7,728 nt of DNA, taken from positions 1 to 7,728 of the forward strand of contig JAICJJ010000111.1 of NCBI GenBank assembly GCA_025928535.1, in the 5' to 3' direction. The notes beneath the pieces are model-generated. The model was not told where the DNA came from, ran no database searches, and saw nothing but the letters and a program-made list of their open reading frames with translations. Of this stretch, positions 1-7,089 are shown in pieces (the first letter of the stretch is position 1; each line of letters begins with the position of its first letter). The position numbers were made by a program, and so were the translations under genes. This DNA is from Thermomicrobiales bacterium. GTDB taxonomy: Bacteria > Chloroflexota > Chloroflexia > Thermomicrobiales > UBA6265.

Positions 1-134
1 CCCCCCCCATCCCCCATCACAAAATTTCCCCCCCCCACCCCACAATACCCAACAAACCCACAAGCGGGGGCCCCCCCCCCCCCCCCCCCCCCGCCCCCCC
101 CCCCCCCACAACTGGGGCCCCCCGCCCCCCGGCC
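1..134. other. Low-complexity C-rich contig end, probable artefact
   Basis: This stretch is almost entirely C with scattered A and T. It includes an uninterrupted run of 22 C at 71-92, then one G, then 14 more C at 94-107, and several shorter C runs in the first 60 bases. No gene, RNA or structured repeat can be read in it, and its composition is unlike the balanced G and C of the rest of the window. Poly-G reads from two-colour short-read chemistry give poly-C like this at contig edges on the opposite strand, so an assembly artefact is the simplest explanation. A genuine homopolymer tract cannot be excluded from the sequence alone. Confidence 0.7.
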
Positions 135-136
135 TC

Positions 137-215
137 GCCATCCTGAGCGGAGCGAAGGACCTCGTCACTCATTGCATTGGAACATGAGGTGCTTCGCTGC
201 GGCTCAGCATGACGG
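137..215. repeat. Interspersed imperfect palindrome, copy A
   Basis: The left arm (about 137-166) contains CATCCTGAGC, GCGAAGGA and CTCGT. The right arm (about 183-215) contains the inverse elements GAGGTGCTTCGCTG, GCTCAG and CATGACGG. Together they form a long hairpin with a loop of roughly 16-20 nt. The same elements recur at 7609-7690, so this is a dispersed family and not a one-off hairpin. It contains no ORF and no transposase, which fits a REP-like or MITE-like non-autonomous element. It lies 14 bp beyond the stop codon of the minus-strand gene at 230-1276, where a stem-loop could end transcription or protect an mRNA 3' end. That role is inferred. Confidence 0.75.
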
Positions 216-229
216 GGGTGGGAAGCGGG

Positions 230-1276
230 TCATCCTTGCCTGGAGCGGGTCCAGGCGGCGACGGCGGCGACGGCGGCGGCGACGCTTGCCGTCGGGACGC
301 GGCGAACCGCGATATCGTGGCTTCGGGCGATCGTTTCCGCCTGGTTCGCGGTGCTGTGATCGAGTTGCCGGATCAGGAGCAGGACGAGATCGACGCCGTG
401 CAGGAATGGCTCGATGCCGCCCCCGCGGCGTCCTTCCCAGGCCGGCGGAATTTCGCGGATGTCGGTCACGCCGCGCTCGACCAAGGCCGCGACAATGGCT
501 GCTCGCAATCGATCGTCGCCGCCGACGAGGGCGACGACGAGGCGCCGGCCGTTCAGGCTGATGGCTGATTCGCGCTCGGGCGCGTCAGCCCGCGTGGGGA
601 TCGCGCGCGATTCCGCCTTGCGCAGCCGTTCGATTTGTCTCGCCGCGGTCCGCGCCGCGCTCGCGACATCAGGGTCGGACTCGCGCGCAAGCGCGTACAG
701 GGTCGATTCGGCCGCGCGCCGCAATTCCGGATCGCCGACGGCCGCGCGGCCGATTCGTTCCGCGAACGCGACGGCGGCGGGACGGATGTCGGCGCCGGCG
801 GGCGCGCAGGCGAGATGTTCGAGGCCGGCCAGCAATGCGTCGCGTCTGGTCAGCGCCGCGAAGATGTGCTCGCGGCGCTGTGCCTGCGCCAGCGAAGTCC
901 AAACGATCGGATCGCCGCATCCCGCGGCGGCTTCCAGCGCGTCCGCCGCTGCTGAAGCCAATGATGCGGGCGGCGCGTCGACGGCTTGGGCGGCGTCGAA
1001 CCGGCGCAGCGCGAGCAAGGCTCGCGAGAGCGGAGGCCAATCGGGTCCAGCTGGACTGAGCAATTCGGCGTAGAGGGCGGGGCGCTCCGCCGCCGGGGTC
1101 AAATCGTCGAGGGCGTCGAGCGTATCCGCCGAAACGTCGCCCAGCGTGACCGCCTGCCGAAACGCGGCGTGGGCGTCGGCGAAATGGCCGTCGGCGATCA
1201 ATCGCCAGCCGAGCCGAGCGCCGGCGTGCGTGCGCTGGGAAGGAATCGGTTCGATAGACCCATCAAATTCGGTCAT
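230..1276 (-). CDS. Helical-repeat protein with C-terminal DUF2325-like domain
   Basis: The product is 348 aa with no signal peptide or membrane segment, so it is probably cytoplasmic. Residues ~20-60 resemble a TPR-type helical pair (GWRLIADGHFADAHAAFRQA). Residues ~180-218 look like HEAT/ARM-type helices (GDPELRRAAE... DPDVASAARTAARQIERL). Residues ~245-335 read as a small alpha/beta domain like DUF2325: a beta strand and glycine turn (LVVALVGGDDRLRAAI), a variable middle, then DLVLLLIRQLDHSTANQAETIA followed by a short strand. The conserved D-(x)n-H-S/T spacing supports this. Function is unknown. ATG at 1274-1276 is the only convenient start, but no clear Shine-Dalgarno precedes it. The C-terminus is alanine-rich (AVAAVAAV), encoded by a 9-nt tandem repeat. 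The gene is divergent from the cupin gene and stands alone on its strand. I am fairly confident it is coding, because the frame is long and open and the protein folds plausibly; the domain name is less certain. Confidence 0.75.
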   Translation of the reverse strand: MTEFDGSIEPIPSQRTHAGARLGWRLIADGHFADAHAAFRQAVTLGDVSADTLDALDDLTPAAERPALYAELLSPAGPDWPPLSRALLALRRFDAAQAVDAPPASLASAAADALEAAAGCGDPIVWTSLAQAQRREHIFAALTRRDALLAGLEHLACAPAGADIRPAAVAFAERIGRAAVGDPELRRAAESTLYALARESDPDVASAARTAARQIERLRKAESRAIPTRADAPERESAISLNGRRLVVALVGGDDRLRAAIVAALVERGVTDIREIPPAWEGRRGGGIEPFLHGVDLVLLLIRQLDHSTANQAETIARSHDIAVRRVPTASVAAAVAAVAAWTRSRQG

Positions 1277-1443
1277 CGCTCGCGGCCGTTGAGCCGGTCG
1301 TTCTTCGAGCCGGCGTCGATCGTGGGGGAGCCGGCGGCCGCGGTTCGACTGCGCCGACGTTCGTCGCTACAGTAACGCCATCGTGCGGCAAATGTCGTGT
1401 CGCGACGAGTGGCGACGGCGATCCCGATCGGAGGAGGCGACGA
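1277..1443. promoter_or_regulatory. Divergent intergenic region with weak promoter candidates
   Basis: These 167 bp separate the minus-strand DUF2325-like gene from the plus-strand cupin gene, so both promoters should lie here. The best plus-strand -10 candidate is TACAGT at 1368-1373. An upstream TTCGAC at 1344-1349 is spaced 18 bp away but matches the -35 consensus poorly. The same spot reads TTACTGTA on the minus strand, so overlapping divergent -10 elements are possible. I see no convincing operator palindrome or riboswitch. Confidence 0.3.
1430..1437 (+). promoter_or_regulatory. Strong ribosome binding site of the cupin gene
   Basis: GGAGGAGG ends 6 nt before the ATG at 1444. It is the best Shine-Dalgarno in the window and decides the start in favour of ATG 1444 over the in-frame ATG at 1450, which would sit 12 nt away. 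Confidence 0.8.
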
Positions 1444-1860
1444 ATGACCATGGCGGACGATCGGACCGAAACGACGCGCACCCCTGGCGCTGAGCGGGGA
1501 TCGGCGGCGGGCGTGGAATGGGCGGCTCGCGACCGCTTGCCGATCGTCGAGCCGAGTCCCGGCATCCGGCTCCAACTCCTCGCCGGCGAACGGGCCATGG
1601 CATCCTGGGTCGCGCTGGAGCCGAACGCGGTCTTGCCGTTGCATTCGCACGAAAACGAGCAAATCGGCTTGATGATCGAAGGGACGATGACGATCGAGAT
1701 CGGCGGCGAAGCGCGGCATGTCTCCGCCGGCGATGGCTACGTCATCCCGTCCAACGTCGCGCATCGCGTCGAAACCGGCGCCGAACCCTGTCTCGTCATC
1801 GAATGCTTCGCCCCGCCCCGCGCCGACTACGTCGCCGCGGCGCGCCGGGCGGCAACGTAG
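1444..1860 (+). CDS. Small single-domain cupin protein (KdgF-like)
   Basis: The product is 138 aa and soluble. After a disordered ~25-residue N-terminus comes one cupin beta-barrel (about 40-125). Cupin motif 1 reads PLHSHENEQIGLMIEG, giving His67, His69 and Gln73. Motif 2 reads GDGYVIPSNVAHRVE, giving His107. The ligand set His-His-Gln-His, with Gln replacing the classical Glu, is that of KdgF-type cupins, as is the C-terminal FAPPRADY signature. KdgF opens unsaturated uronate rings in pectin and alginate breakdown, but many relatives with this motif have unknown substrates and no sugar-acid genes are nearby. I therefore call only a metal-binding cupin. The start is set by the Shine-Dalgarno at 1430-1437. 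The gene is monocistronic: it has its own upstream region and a terminator directly after the stop. Confidence 0.93.
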   Translation: MTMADDRTETTRTPGAERGSAAGVEWAARDRLPIVEPSPGIRLQLLAGERAMASWVALEPNAVLPLHSHENEQIGLMIEGTMTIEIGGEARHVSAGDGYVIPSNVAHRVETGAEPCLVIECFAPPRADYVAAARRAAT

Positions 1861-1863
1861 AGG

Positions 1864-1895
1864 GGCGGCGAGGGTAACAACTCGCCGCCGGTTTT
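1864..1895 (+). terminator. Intrinsic terminator after the cupin gene
   Basis: A perfect 9-bp stem, GGCGGCGAG (1864-1872) with CTCGCCGCC (1881-1889), encloses the 8-nt loop GGTAACAA. It is followed by GGTTTTC. The stem starts 3 nt after the cupin stop codon. The T-tract is short (four T after GG) but the stem is very stable. It insulates the cupin gene from alaS downstream. Confidence 0.8.
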
Positions 1896-2005
1896 CGTGC
1901 TCTCCCTGCCCAATATGGCACAATCGCCTTCTGCGGGGGAGCGATCCCTGTCATGTGCATGCCCGTTCGCGGTCGCCGCTCGTCCGGCGTGAGGTCGTCA
2001 GTCGC
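1896..2005 (+). promoter_or_regulatory. alaS promoter/leader region with an 18-codon upstream frame
   Basis: The alaS promoter should lie here because a terminator precedes the region. The candidates are weak: CAATAT at 1911-1916 or CACAAT at 1919-1924 as a -10, with T-rich sequence at 1891-1899 upstream. Downstream, GGGGGAG (1935-1941) could be a Shine-Dalgarno for ATG 1953, which opens an 18-codon frame ending in TGA at 2007-2009, overlapping the alaS ATG as ATGA. A small GGGA-GCGA-TCCC hairpin (1937-1948) covers that Shine-Dalgarno. I find no T-box consensus. Promoter position and use of the small frame are both unproven. Confidence 0.35.
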
Positions 2006-4687
2006 ATGAATCAATCGTCGATGCCCGCGCCGATTTCGGGCGAAGAGGTGCGCCGCCGGTTCGTCCGGTTTTTCGAAGAACGGGGGCACAAGGAAGTTCC
2101 GTCGTCGTCGCTCGTGCCGCACAACGATCCGACCGTCTTGCTGACGACCGCCGGCATGCAGCAGATGACGCCGTATTTTCTCGGGCTCGAGCAGCCGCCG
2201 GTGCCGCGGCTCTGCTCGGTCCAGAAATGCTTCCGCACGGTCGACATCGAAGAAGTCGGCGACGAAAGTCATTCCACCTTCTTCTTCATGCTCGGCAACT
2301 TTTCGGTCGGCGACTATTTCAAGCGCGATTCGCTCCGCTGGTCGTGGGAATTCCTGACCGAAACGCTGGGCATCCCCGGCGAGCGGCTCTACCCGACGGT
2401 GCACCCGGACGACGAAGACGCCTACGCGATCTGGCGCGACGACATCGGCGTGCCGGAAGAACGGATCGGCAAACTCGCCGACAACTGGTGGGGACCGGTC
2501 GGCCCGACCGGACCGAACGGACCCGATTCCGAGATCTATTTCGACCGTGGTCCGGAGCATGGCTGCGGGCTGGCGACCTGCGCGCCGGGATGCGATTGCC
2601 CGCGCTATCTCGAGCTCTGGAACAACGTCTTCATGGAGTTTTTCCAGTCGCCGGATGGCTCGCGCTCCCCGCTGCCGCGCCAGAATGTCGACACCGGCAT
2701 GGGTCTCGAGCGGCTGGCGATGGTGATGCAGCAGGTCGATTCCGTTTATGACATCGACCTCTACCAGGCGATCATCCAGCGCGCCGCGGGGCTGGCCGAC
2801 GTCGCCTATGGCACGGACGCCGAGACCGACCGTGCCCTGCGCATCATCGCCGACCACGCGCGGGGAGCGACCTTCCTGATCGCCGACGGCGTGCTGCCGG
2901 GCAACGAAGGACGCGCCTACGTCCTGCGCCGCATCCTGCGGCGGGCGATCCGCGCCGGCCGCAAACTCGGGCTGGAGCGGCCGTTTCTCGCCGAAGTTTC
3001 GAGCGTGGTGGTTGAGCAATTCGCCTACCACCACCCCGAATTGCGCGACCGGCAATCCCAGATCGCGCGCGTGCTGACCCACGAAGAAGAAAGTTTCGGC
3101 CGCACCATCAACGCCGGCATCGGCCGATTCCAGGCGCTGGTCGAAGATTGGGCCAGGACGCATCCGGACGAGGAAACGGTGGCGCGGGTGCTGCCGGGGC
3201 GAGAAGTGTTCCGGCTCTACGACACCTTTGGCTTTCCCTACGATCTGACAGTCGAACTGGCGCACGAAGCGGGCTTCGAAGTCGATCAGGCCGGGTTCGA
3301 CGATGCGCTGGCGGCGCAGCGGGCGGCGAGTCGCGGAGGCGCGGCCGAGGCGTTCAAGGACGCGGCGCGCGGCCGGACCGAAGGCTACGTCGCGAGCGCG
3401 GGCGGCCCGACGACCTTCCTCGGCTACCACGATTTGGACGCCGAAGCGCGGGTCGTGGCGCTTTTCGGTCCGGACGGGCCGATCGAAGAAGCGGAAGCGG
3501 GGCAGCCGGTTGAAGTGATTCTCGATCGGACGCCGTTCTACGGCGAATCGGGTGGTCAGATCGGCGATCGCGGCACGATCCGGACCGAAACGGGCGTGGT
3601 GGATATCGACAACACGTTCAAGCCGACGCCAAACATCTATATCCATCGTGGCGCGGTCGCCGAAGGATTCGTTCGGGCCGGGGAGCCGGCGCGGGCCGAA
3701 ATCGACGCTGGCCGGCGGCAGGCGATAAGGCGGAACCACACCGCGACGCACCTCCTGCACCGCGCGCTACGGATCGTCCTCGGTCCGGAAACGCGGCAAG
3801 CCGGGTCGCTCGTCGCGCCCGATCGGCTGCGCTTCGATTTCACGAGCCTGGAAGCGGTCAAGCCGGACCAATTGCAACGCGTCGCCGAAATCGTCAATCA
3901 CGAAATCTTGCGCGATTTGCCGGTGGAAACGACGGTCCAGCCGTACAAGGAAGCGGTCGCGACCGGCGCGATGGCGCTCTTCGGCGAAAAATATGGCGAA
4001 ACGGTCCGGGTCGTGGCCGTGCCGGGCTTTTCCCAGGAATTGTGCGGCGGCACGCATGTGGCCCGGCTCGGCGAGATCGGACCGTTTCAGATCGTGTCCG
4101 AAGGAAGCGTCGCGGCCGGCGTCCGCCGGATCGAAGCGGTGACCGGCACGGCGGCGATCGACCGGATGCTGCAACAACAGCGCTTGCTCGACGAGGCGAG
4201 CCGCAGCGTGCGGACCGCCTGGAACGAGGTGGTGAACGGCATCGACGTCTTGCACGAACGGTCGCGCACGCTCGAACGGGAAATCGAGCGGTTGCGCGGC
4301 GAACTCGCTGGCGAACGCGTCGGCGATCTCGTCCGGCAAGCGGTCGCGGTCGATGGCAGCCGGGTGTTGGCGGCCCGGGTCGAGGCCGAATCCAAAGATG
4401 GCATGCGGCAGATTGGGGATCGGCTGCGCGACCAGCTCGGCTCGGGCGTCGTCATGCTCGGCACGGTGATCGACGGTCGGCCCAGTTTGTTGTCGATGGT
4501 GACGCCAGATCTGGTCGAGCGGGGGGTGCGCGCCGGCGATCTGGTCCGGCAGGCGGCGGCCCTGATCGACGGCCGGGGCGGCGGTCGGCCCGATCTGGCC
4601 GAAGCCGGCGGCAAGGACGCGTCCCGCCTCGACGAAGCGCTGGCGGCGGCTCCCGGCTTCGTTCGTCGCGCCCTCGGCGCGGACTAG
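2006..4687 (+). CDS. alaS: Alanyl-tRNA synthetase
   Basis: AlaRS charges tRNA-Ala with alanine in the cytoplasm and clears mischarged Ser/Gly. The product is 893 aa, close to E. coli AlaRS (876 aa), so it is full length. The class II catalytic core is clear: motif 1 region with LLTTAGMQQMTPYFLG (from ~45), motif 2 QKCFRTVDIEEVG with Arg77, and motif 3 GMGLERL at 231-237. Cys187, Cys192, Cys196 and Cys198 (GCGLATCAPGCDC) form a likely structural metal site. The editing domain carries both metal motifs: HTATH (His578, His582) and CGGTH (Cys680, His684). A coiled coil (about 744-776) leads to the C-terminal C-Ala/DHHA1 domain with the GGGRPDLAEAGG signature (~856-870). The usual GPCGPCSE motif reads GPNGPDSE here. 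ATG 2006 is chosen because homology begins at about residue 10; GAGGT at 1991-1995 is a modest Shine-Dalgarno. ATG 2021 is an in-frame alternative. First gene of a cluster with the J-like gene 15 nt downstream. Confidence 0.98.
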   Translation: MNQSSMPAPISGEEVRRRFVRFFEERGHKEVPSSSLVPHNDPTVLLTTAGMQQMTPYFLGLEQPPVPRLCSVQKCFRTVDIEEVGDESHSTFFFMLGNFSVGDYFKRDSLRWSWEFLTETLGIPGERLYPTVHPDDEDAYAIWRDDIGVPEERIGKLADNWWGPVGPTGPNGPDSEIYFDRGPEHGCGLATCAPGCDCPRYLELWNNVFMEFFQSPDGSRSPLPRQNVDTGMGLERLAMVMQQVDSVYDIDLYQAIIQRAAGLADVAYGTDAETDRALRIIADHARGATFLIADGVLPGNEGRAYVLRRILRRAIRAGRKLGLERPFLAEVSSVVVEQFAYHHPELRDRQSQIARVLTHEEESFGRTINAGIGRFQALVEDWARTHPDEETVARVLPGREVFRLYDTFGFPYDLTVELAHEAGFEVDQAGFDDALAAQRAASRGGAAEAFKDAARGRTEGYVASAGGPTTFLGYHDLDAEARVVALFGPDGPIEEAEAGQPVEVILDRTPFYGESGGQIGDRGTIRTETGVVDIDNTFKPTPNIYIHRGAVAEGFVRAGEPARAEIDAGRRQAIRRNHTATHLLHRALRIVLGPETRQAGSLVAPDRLRFDFTSLEAVKPDQLQRVAEIVNHEILRDLPVETTVQPYKEAVATGAMALFGEKYGETVRVVAVPGFSQELCGGTHVARLGEIGPFQIVSEGSVAAGVRRIEAVTGTAAIDRMLQQQRLLDEASRSVRTAWNEVVNGIDVLHERSRTLEREIERLRGELAGERVGDLVRQAVAVDGSRVLAARVEAESKDGMRQIGDRLRDQLGSGVVMLGTVIDGRPSLLSMVTPDLVERGVRAGDLVRQAAALIDGRGGGRPDLAEAGGKDASRLDEALAAAPGFVRRALGAD

Positions 4688-4702
4688 ACCGCGGCGCGGT
4701 CG

Positions 4703-6637
4703 ATGAGCCAGACGCTGCCGCCGCGCGTCGTCGCGTCCGACGATGCGCTCGAAGCGCTGCTGACGCGGTTGCGGCAGGCGGGAGCGAATGGCCGGCCGAT
4801 TGACCTCGTCATTCCGCCCGACAGTTCGCTGCTGCTGACGGCCGCGGAATTTCGGACGCTGCGCGACGCGATCGATCGGGAGCGGCTGGCGGTCACCCTG
4901 CGGACCGACGATCCGCTGCGGGCGCAGTTGGCGCGGCTGCTCGGCATTCCGGTCGAACCCGCGCCCCGCGCGACCGCCCCACCGGCCGGGCGGCCGGCAT
5001 CGCCTCGCCCAAGCCCGCCTCCGAAGCCGGCCGAGGCGTCGACCGCCAGCACGCAGCCGGCCGCGCCGCCGACGTCGCCGCAAGTCCGCCCGGGGCCGAA
5101 GCCAGCGAATCGATTCGTCGGCCGCGCCGTCTCAGATGAGGCCGCGCCTGAAACCGTGCCGGCCGAACCGACGAAGCCGGGAGATGCCGCGGAGCGGATG
5201 CCCGCGTTCGGCCCCGCGCCGAATGGCGACGCAGACGCCGCGCCGGATCGGCCGCCGATCGATCCGGATGCCCTCTGGCCGGAACCGCCGACCCCCGAAG
5301 CGATCGCGGCGCGGAAGCGGGCCGCGCGGGGCAAACGGTGGGGGCGACGACCGGCGTTTGTCCCGTCTGAGCCTGAGTCGGTGGTCGAGGCGCCGGCCGA
5401 GGCGATCGAACCCGAAGCGCCGCCCGACGGCGAGGCGTCGGACGAGGGCGACGTGGAGCCGATGCTGGTCTTGCCGGCGACGGAACGCCGCCAGCGGCGG
5501 ACGCGGACGCTGCTGATCGCCGTGGGCGCGCTGATCGCGCTCGTCGGCATCATCTACCTGCTGTTGCCCGGCGCCACGATCGCGATCACCTTGAAACGCC
5601 AGCCGCTGGCGGGCGACGTCGTCTACGACATCACGACCACCGGTCAGCCGCTCGACGGCGGCGCGTCGGTCGCGATTTCGGCGGCGCCGGCGACGACCCA
5701 GGTGACCTGGGAAGGACAGATTCCGGTGACCGGCGTGCGCGTCGAGCCGACCGATCGCGCCAGCGGGCCGATCGTCTTCGCCAATCCGACCGACGCCGAG
5801 GTTCGGATCGATGCGGGAACCCGATTGACGACCGAAACCGGGGTCGCCTTCGAGGTGGCCGACGCGGTGACGGCGCCGCCGCGCGATCCGGCGACCGGCA
5901 AGGCCGGGCAGGCGACGGGCACGGTGCGCGCCGTCGATCTCGGCAGCGGCGGCAACGTTGGAGTCGGCGAGATCGGCGGCCGGCTGCCGAACGGCGTCTA
6001 CTACAGCAATCGTGAGCAGGCCGCCAGCGGCGGGGCCGAAAAGCGGGTTCCGATCGTCGCCAAAGCCGATTTCGACACGTTGCGGGCGCAGGCGGCCGGG
6101 GCGATGAACCAAACCGCGGCGGCCGCGTTCGCCAAGTCGCTGCCCGGCAATGAAGCGATCGTGCCCGAAACGATCGCCGCCGGACCGGGCGCCGAGACGT
6201 TTTCCGCCCAGGACGGGCAGGCGACCGACACTCTGTCGCTGAAGATGGTCTGGACCGTGACGGCGCTGGCGTACGATCGGGACGCGGCGGCCGGCAAGAT
6301 CGCGGAAGCGGCGACGCGGCAACTGGCGCCGTTGGCGCCGGCCGGCTACGCGGTCGCGGCGGGGAGCGTCAAACCGGCCGCGGCGACGGCGCTGGACCAC
6401 TCGGCGCAAGGCGTGCGGCTGCGCGCGCCGGTCACGGCCGACGCCGTGGCGGTGCTGACACAGCCGCAGCGGCGGGCGCTGGCGGAGCGGCTCGCCGGCG
6501 CCGATTCGGCGTCGGTTGACGCCGTGTTGCGGCAGACGCCGCAGATCGCGTCGTTCCACGTTTCGTATCATCCGATCTGGTTGCCCGACCGGATGCCGAC
6601 CAACGTGGGGCGGATTCAGATCGTGATCGACTCATGA
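4703..6637 (+). CDS. Single-pass membrane protein with baseplate-J-like extracytoplasmic domain
   Basis: The product is 644 aa in four visible parts. Residues ~8-80 are a small alpha/beta domain (ALEALLTRLRQAG..PIDLVIPPDSSLLLTAAEFRTLRDAI) of a type seen in front of such proteins in Chloroflexota. Residues ~83-265 are a Pro/Ala/Glu-rich, probably disordered linker with a basic patch (RKRAARGKRWGRR). A single membrane helix lies at ~270-288, preceded by RRQRRTRT, which predicts N-inside, C-outside topology. Residues ~289-644 are extracytoplasmic. Within them, ~354-428 resemble the baseplate J/gp47 core: GPIVFANPTDAEVRIDAGT, then a glycine turn GSGGNVGVGEI. The C-terminal end (ASFHVSYHPIWLPDRMPTNVGRIQIVI) resembles a tail shared by similar chromosomal proteins. 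No other phage-tail gene is present, so a wedge role is unlikely; an envelope or assembly role is a guess. Start ATG 4703 has no clear Shine-Dalgarno and probably depends on coupling to alaS 15 nt upstream. Its stop overlaps ruvX. Confidence 0.88.
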   Translation: MSQTLPPRVVASDDALEALLTRLRQAGANGRPIDLVIPPDSSLLLTAAEFRTLRDAIDRERLAVTLRTDDPLRAQLARLLGIPVEPAPRATAPPAGRPASPRPSPPPKPAEASTASTQPAAPPTSPQVRPGPKPANRFVGRAVSDEAAPETVPAEPTKPGDAAERMPAFGPAPNGDADAAPDRPPIDPDALWPEPPTPEAIAARKRAARGKRWGRRPAFVPSEPESVVEAPAEAIEPEAPPDGEASDEGDVEPMLVLPATERRQRRTRTLLIAVGALIALVGIIYLLLPGATIAITLKRQPLAGDVVYDITTTGQPLDGGASVAISAAPATTQVTWEGQIPVTGVRVEPTDRASGPIVFANPTDAEVRIDAGTRLTTETGVAFEVADAVTAPPRDPATGKAGQATGTVRAVDLGSGGNVGVGEIGGRLPNGVYYSNREQAASGGAEKRVPIVAKADFDTLRAQAAGAMNQTAAAAFAKSLPGNEAIVPETIAAGPGAETFSAQDGQATDTLSLKMVWTVTALAYDRDAAAGKIAEAATRQLAPLAPAGYAVAAGSVKPAAATALDHSAQGVRLRAPVTADAVAVLTQPQRRALAERLAGADSASVDAVLRQTPQIASFHVSYHPIWLPDRMPTNVGRIQIVIDS

Positions 6638-7089
6638 GCGCGCGCGGTCGAACCCTGGGGCTCGATGTCGGCGAGGTCCGCGTCGGCGTCGCGGTCAGCG
6701 ACGAAGGCGGTTCGATCGCGTCGCCGGTCGAAACGATGCCGCGCAGGGCGGCGACGGCGGACGCGGTGCGGCAATTGGCCGAACGGTTGGGCGCGACGCG
6801 GGTCGTCGTCGGCTTGCCGACCGGCTTGTCCGGCCGCGAAGGACCGCAGGCGGCGCGGGTGCGCGCCTTCGCGGCGGAATTGGAAGAGGCGCTGGGACCG
6901 GAACGGCCGGTGGTCTTCTGGGATGAGCGGCTCTCGTCGGCGATCGCCGAGCGATCACTCGAAGCGGCTGGCAACCGGCGCCGAGCCCGCCGGGAAAAGG
7001 TCGACGCCGTGGCGGCGACGGTCATTCTGCAAGGTTGGCTCGACGCGCAGCGGCATCGTCGCGAGCGGGCCGAGCGAGGTTCGGACTGA
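6634..7089 (+). CDS. ruvX: RuvX/YqgF-family RNase H-fold nuclease (pre-16S rRNA nuclease / putative Holliday junction resolvase)
   Basis: The product is 151 aa, slightly longer than E. coli YqgF (138 aa). The RNase H-like fold is clear from LGLDVGEVRVGVAVSDE (Asp11 catalytic), VVVGLPTGLSGREGPQAARV (59-76), FWDERLSS (Asp97, Glu98) and KVDAVAATVILQGWLD (Asp124 catalytic). All acidic residues expected for metal binding are present. The family is essential in many bacteria and matures the 5' end of 16S rRNA; the Holliday-junction role is older and less certain. The start is fixed by the ATGA overlap with the upstream membrane protein (ATG 6634, TGA 6635-6637) and no Shine-Dalgarno is evident, so translation is probably coupled. 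alaS-ruvX linkage is also known in Firmicutes. The C-terminus is a basic Arg/Glu-rich tail after residue ~138. Confidence 0.96.
   Translation: MSARGRTLGLDVGEVRVGVAVSDEGGSIASPVETMPRRAATADAVRQLAERLGATRVVVGLPTGLSGREGPQAARVRAFAAELEEALGPERPVVFWDERLSSAIAERSLEAAGNRRRARREKVDAVAATVILQGWLDAQRHRRERAERGSD

Noticed and set aside
137..215. CRISPR repeat or tRNA gene
   Set aside because: A single palindrome without regular spacers; no cloverleaf or CCA-type tRNA features.
172..1375. Plus-strand frames at 172-561, 209-568, 414-1073 and 986-1375
   Set aside because: They are antisense to the DUF2325-like gene, with Arg-rich or composition-driven translations; the minus-strand frame is longer and has plausible folded domains.
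1718..2005. N-terminal extension of alaS by 96 codons
   Set aside because: It would run through the cupin gene and its terminator. AlaRS homology begins only after ATG 2006.
1896..2005. T-box riboswitch ahead of alaS
   Set aside because: The leader is too short (about 110 nt after the cupin terminator) and lacks the T-box consensus and specifier stem.
1796..3760. 654-codon open frame on the minus strand opposite alaS
   Set aside because: It lies antisense to a clear AlaRS. The long frame follows from high GC3, and its Arg/Pro/Asp-rich translation matches no fold that I recognise.
3767..6571. Long minus-strand frames opposite the alaS 3' end and the J-like gene
   Set aside because: These are mirror frames of GC-rich coding sequence, with Arg-rich low-complexity translations and no start signals.
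4703..6637. Prophage or contractile injection system
   Set aside because: Only one J-like domain is present, on a membrane-anchored protein amid housekeeping genes; there is no sheath, tube, spike or lysis gene.
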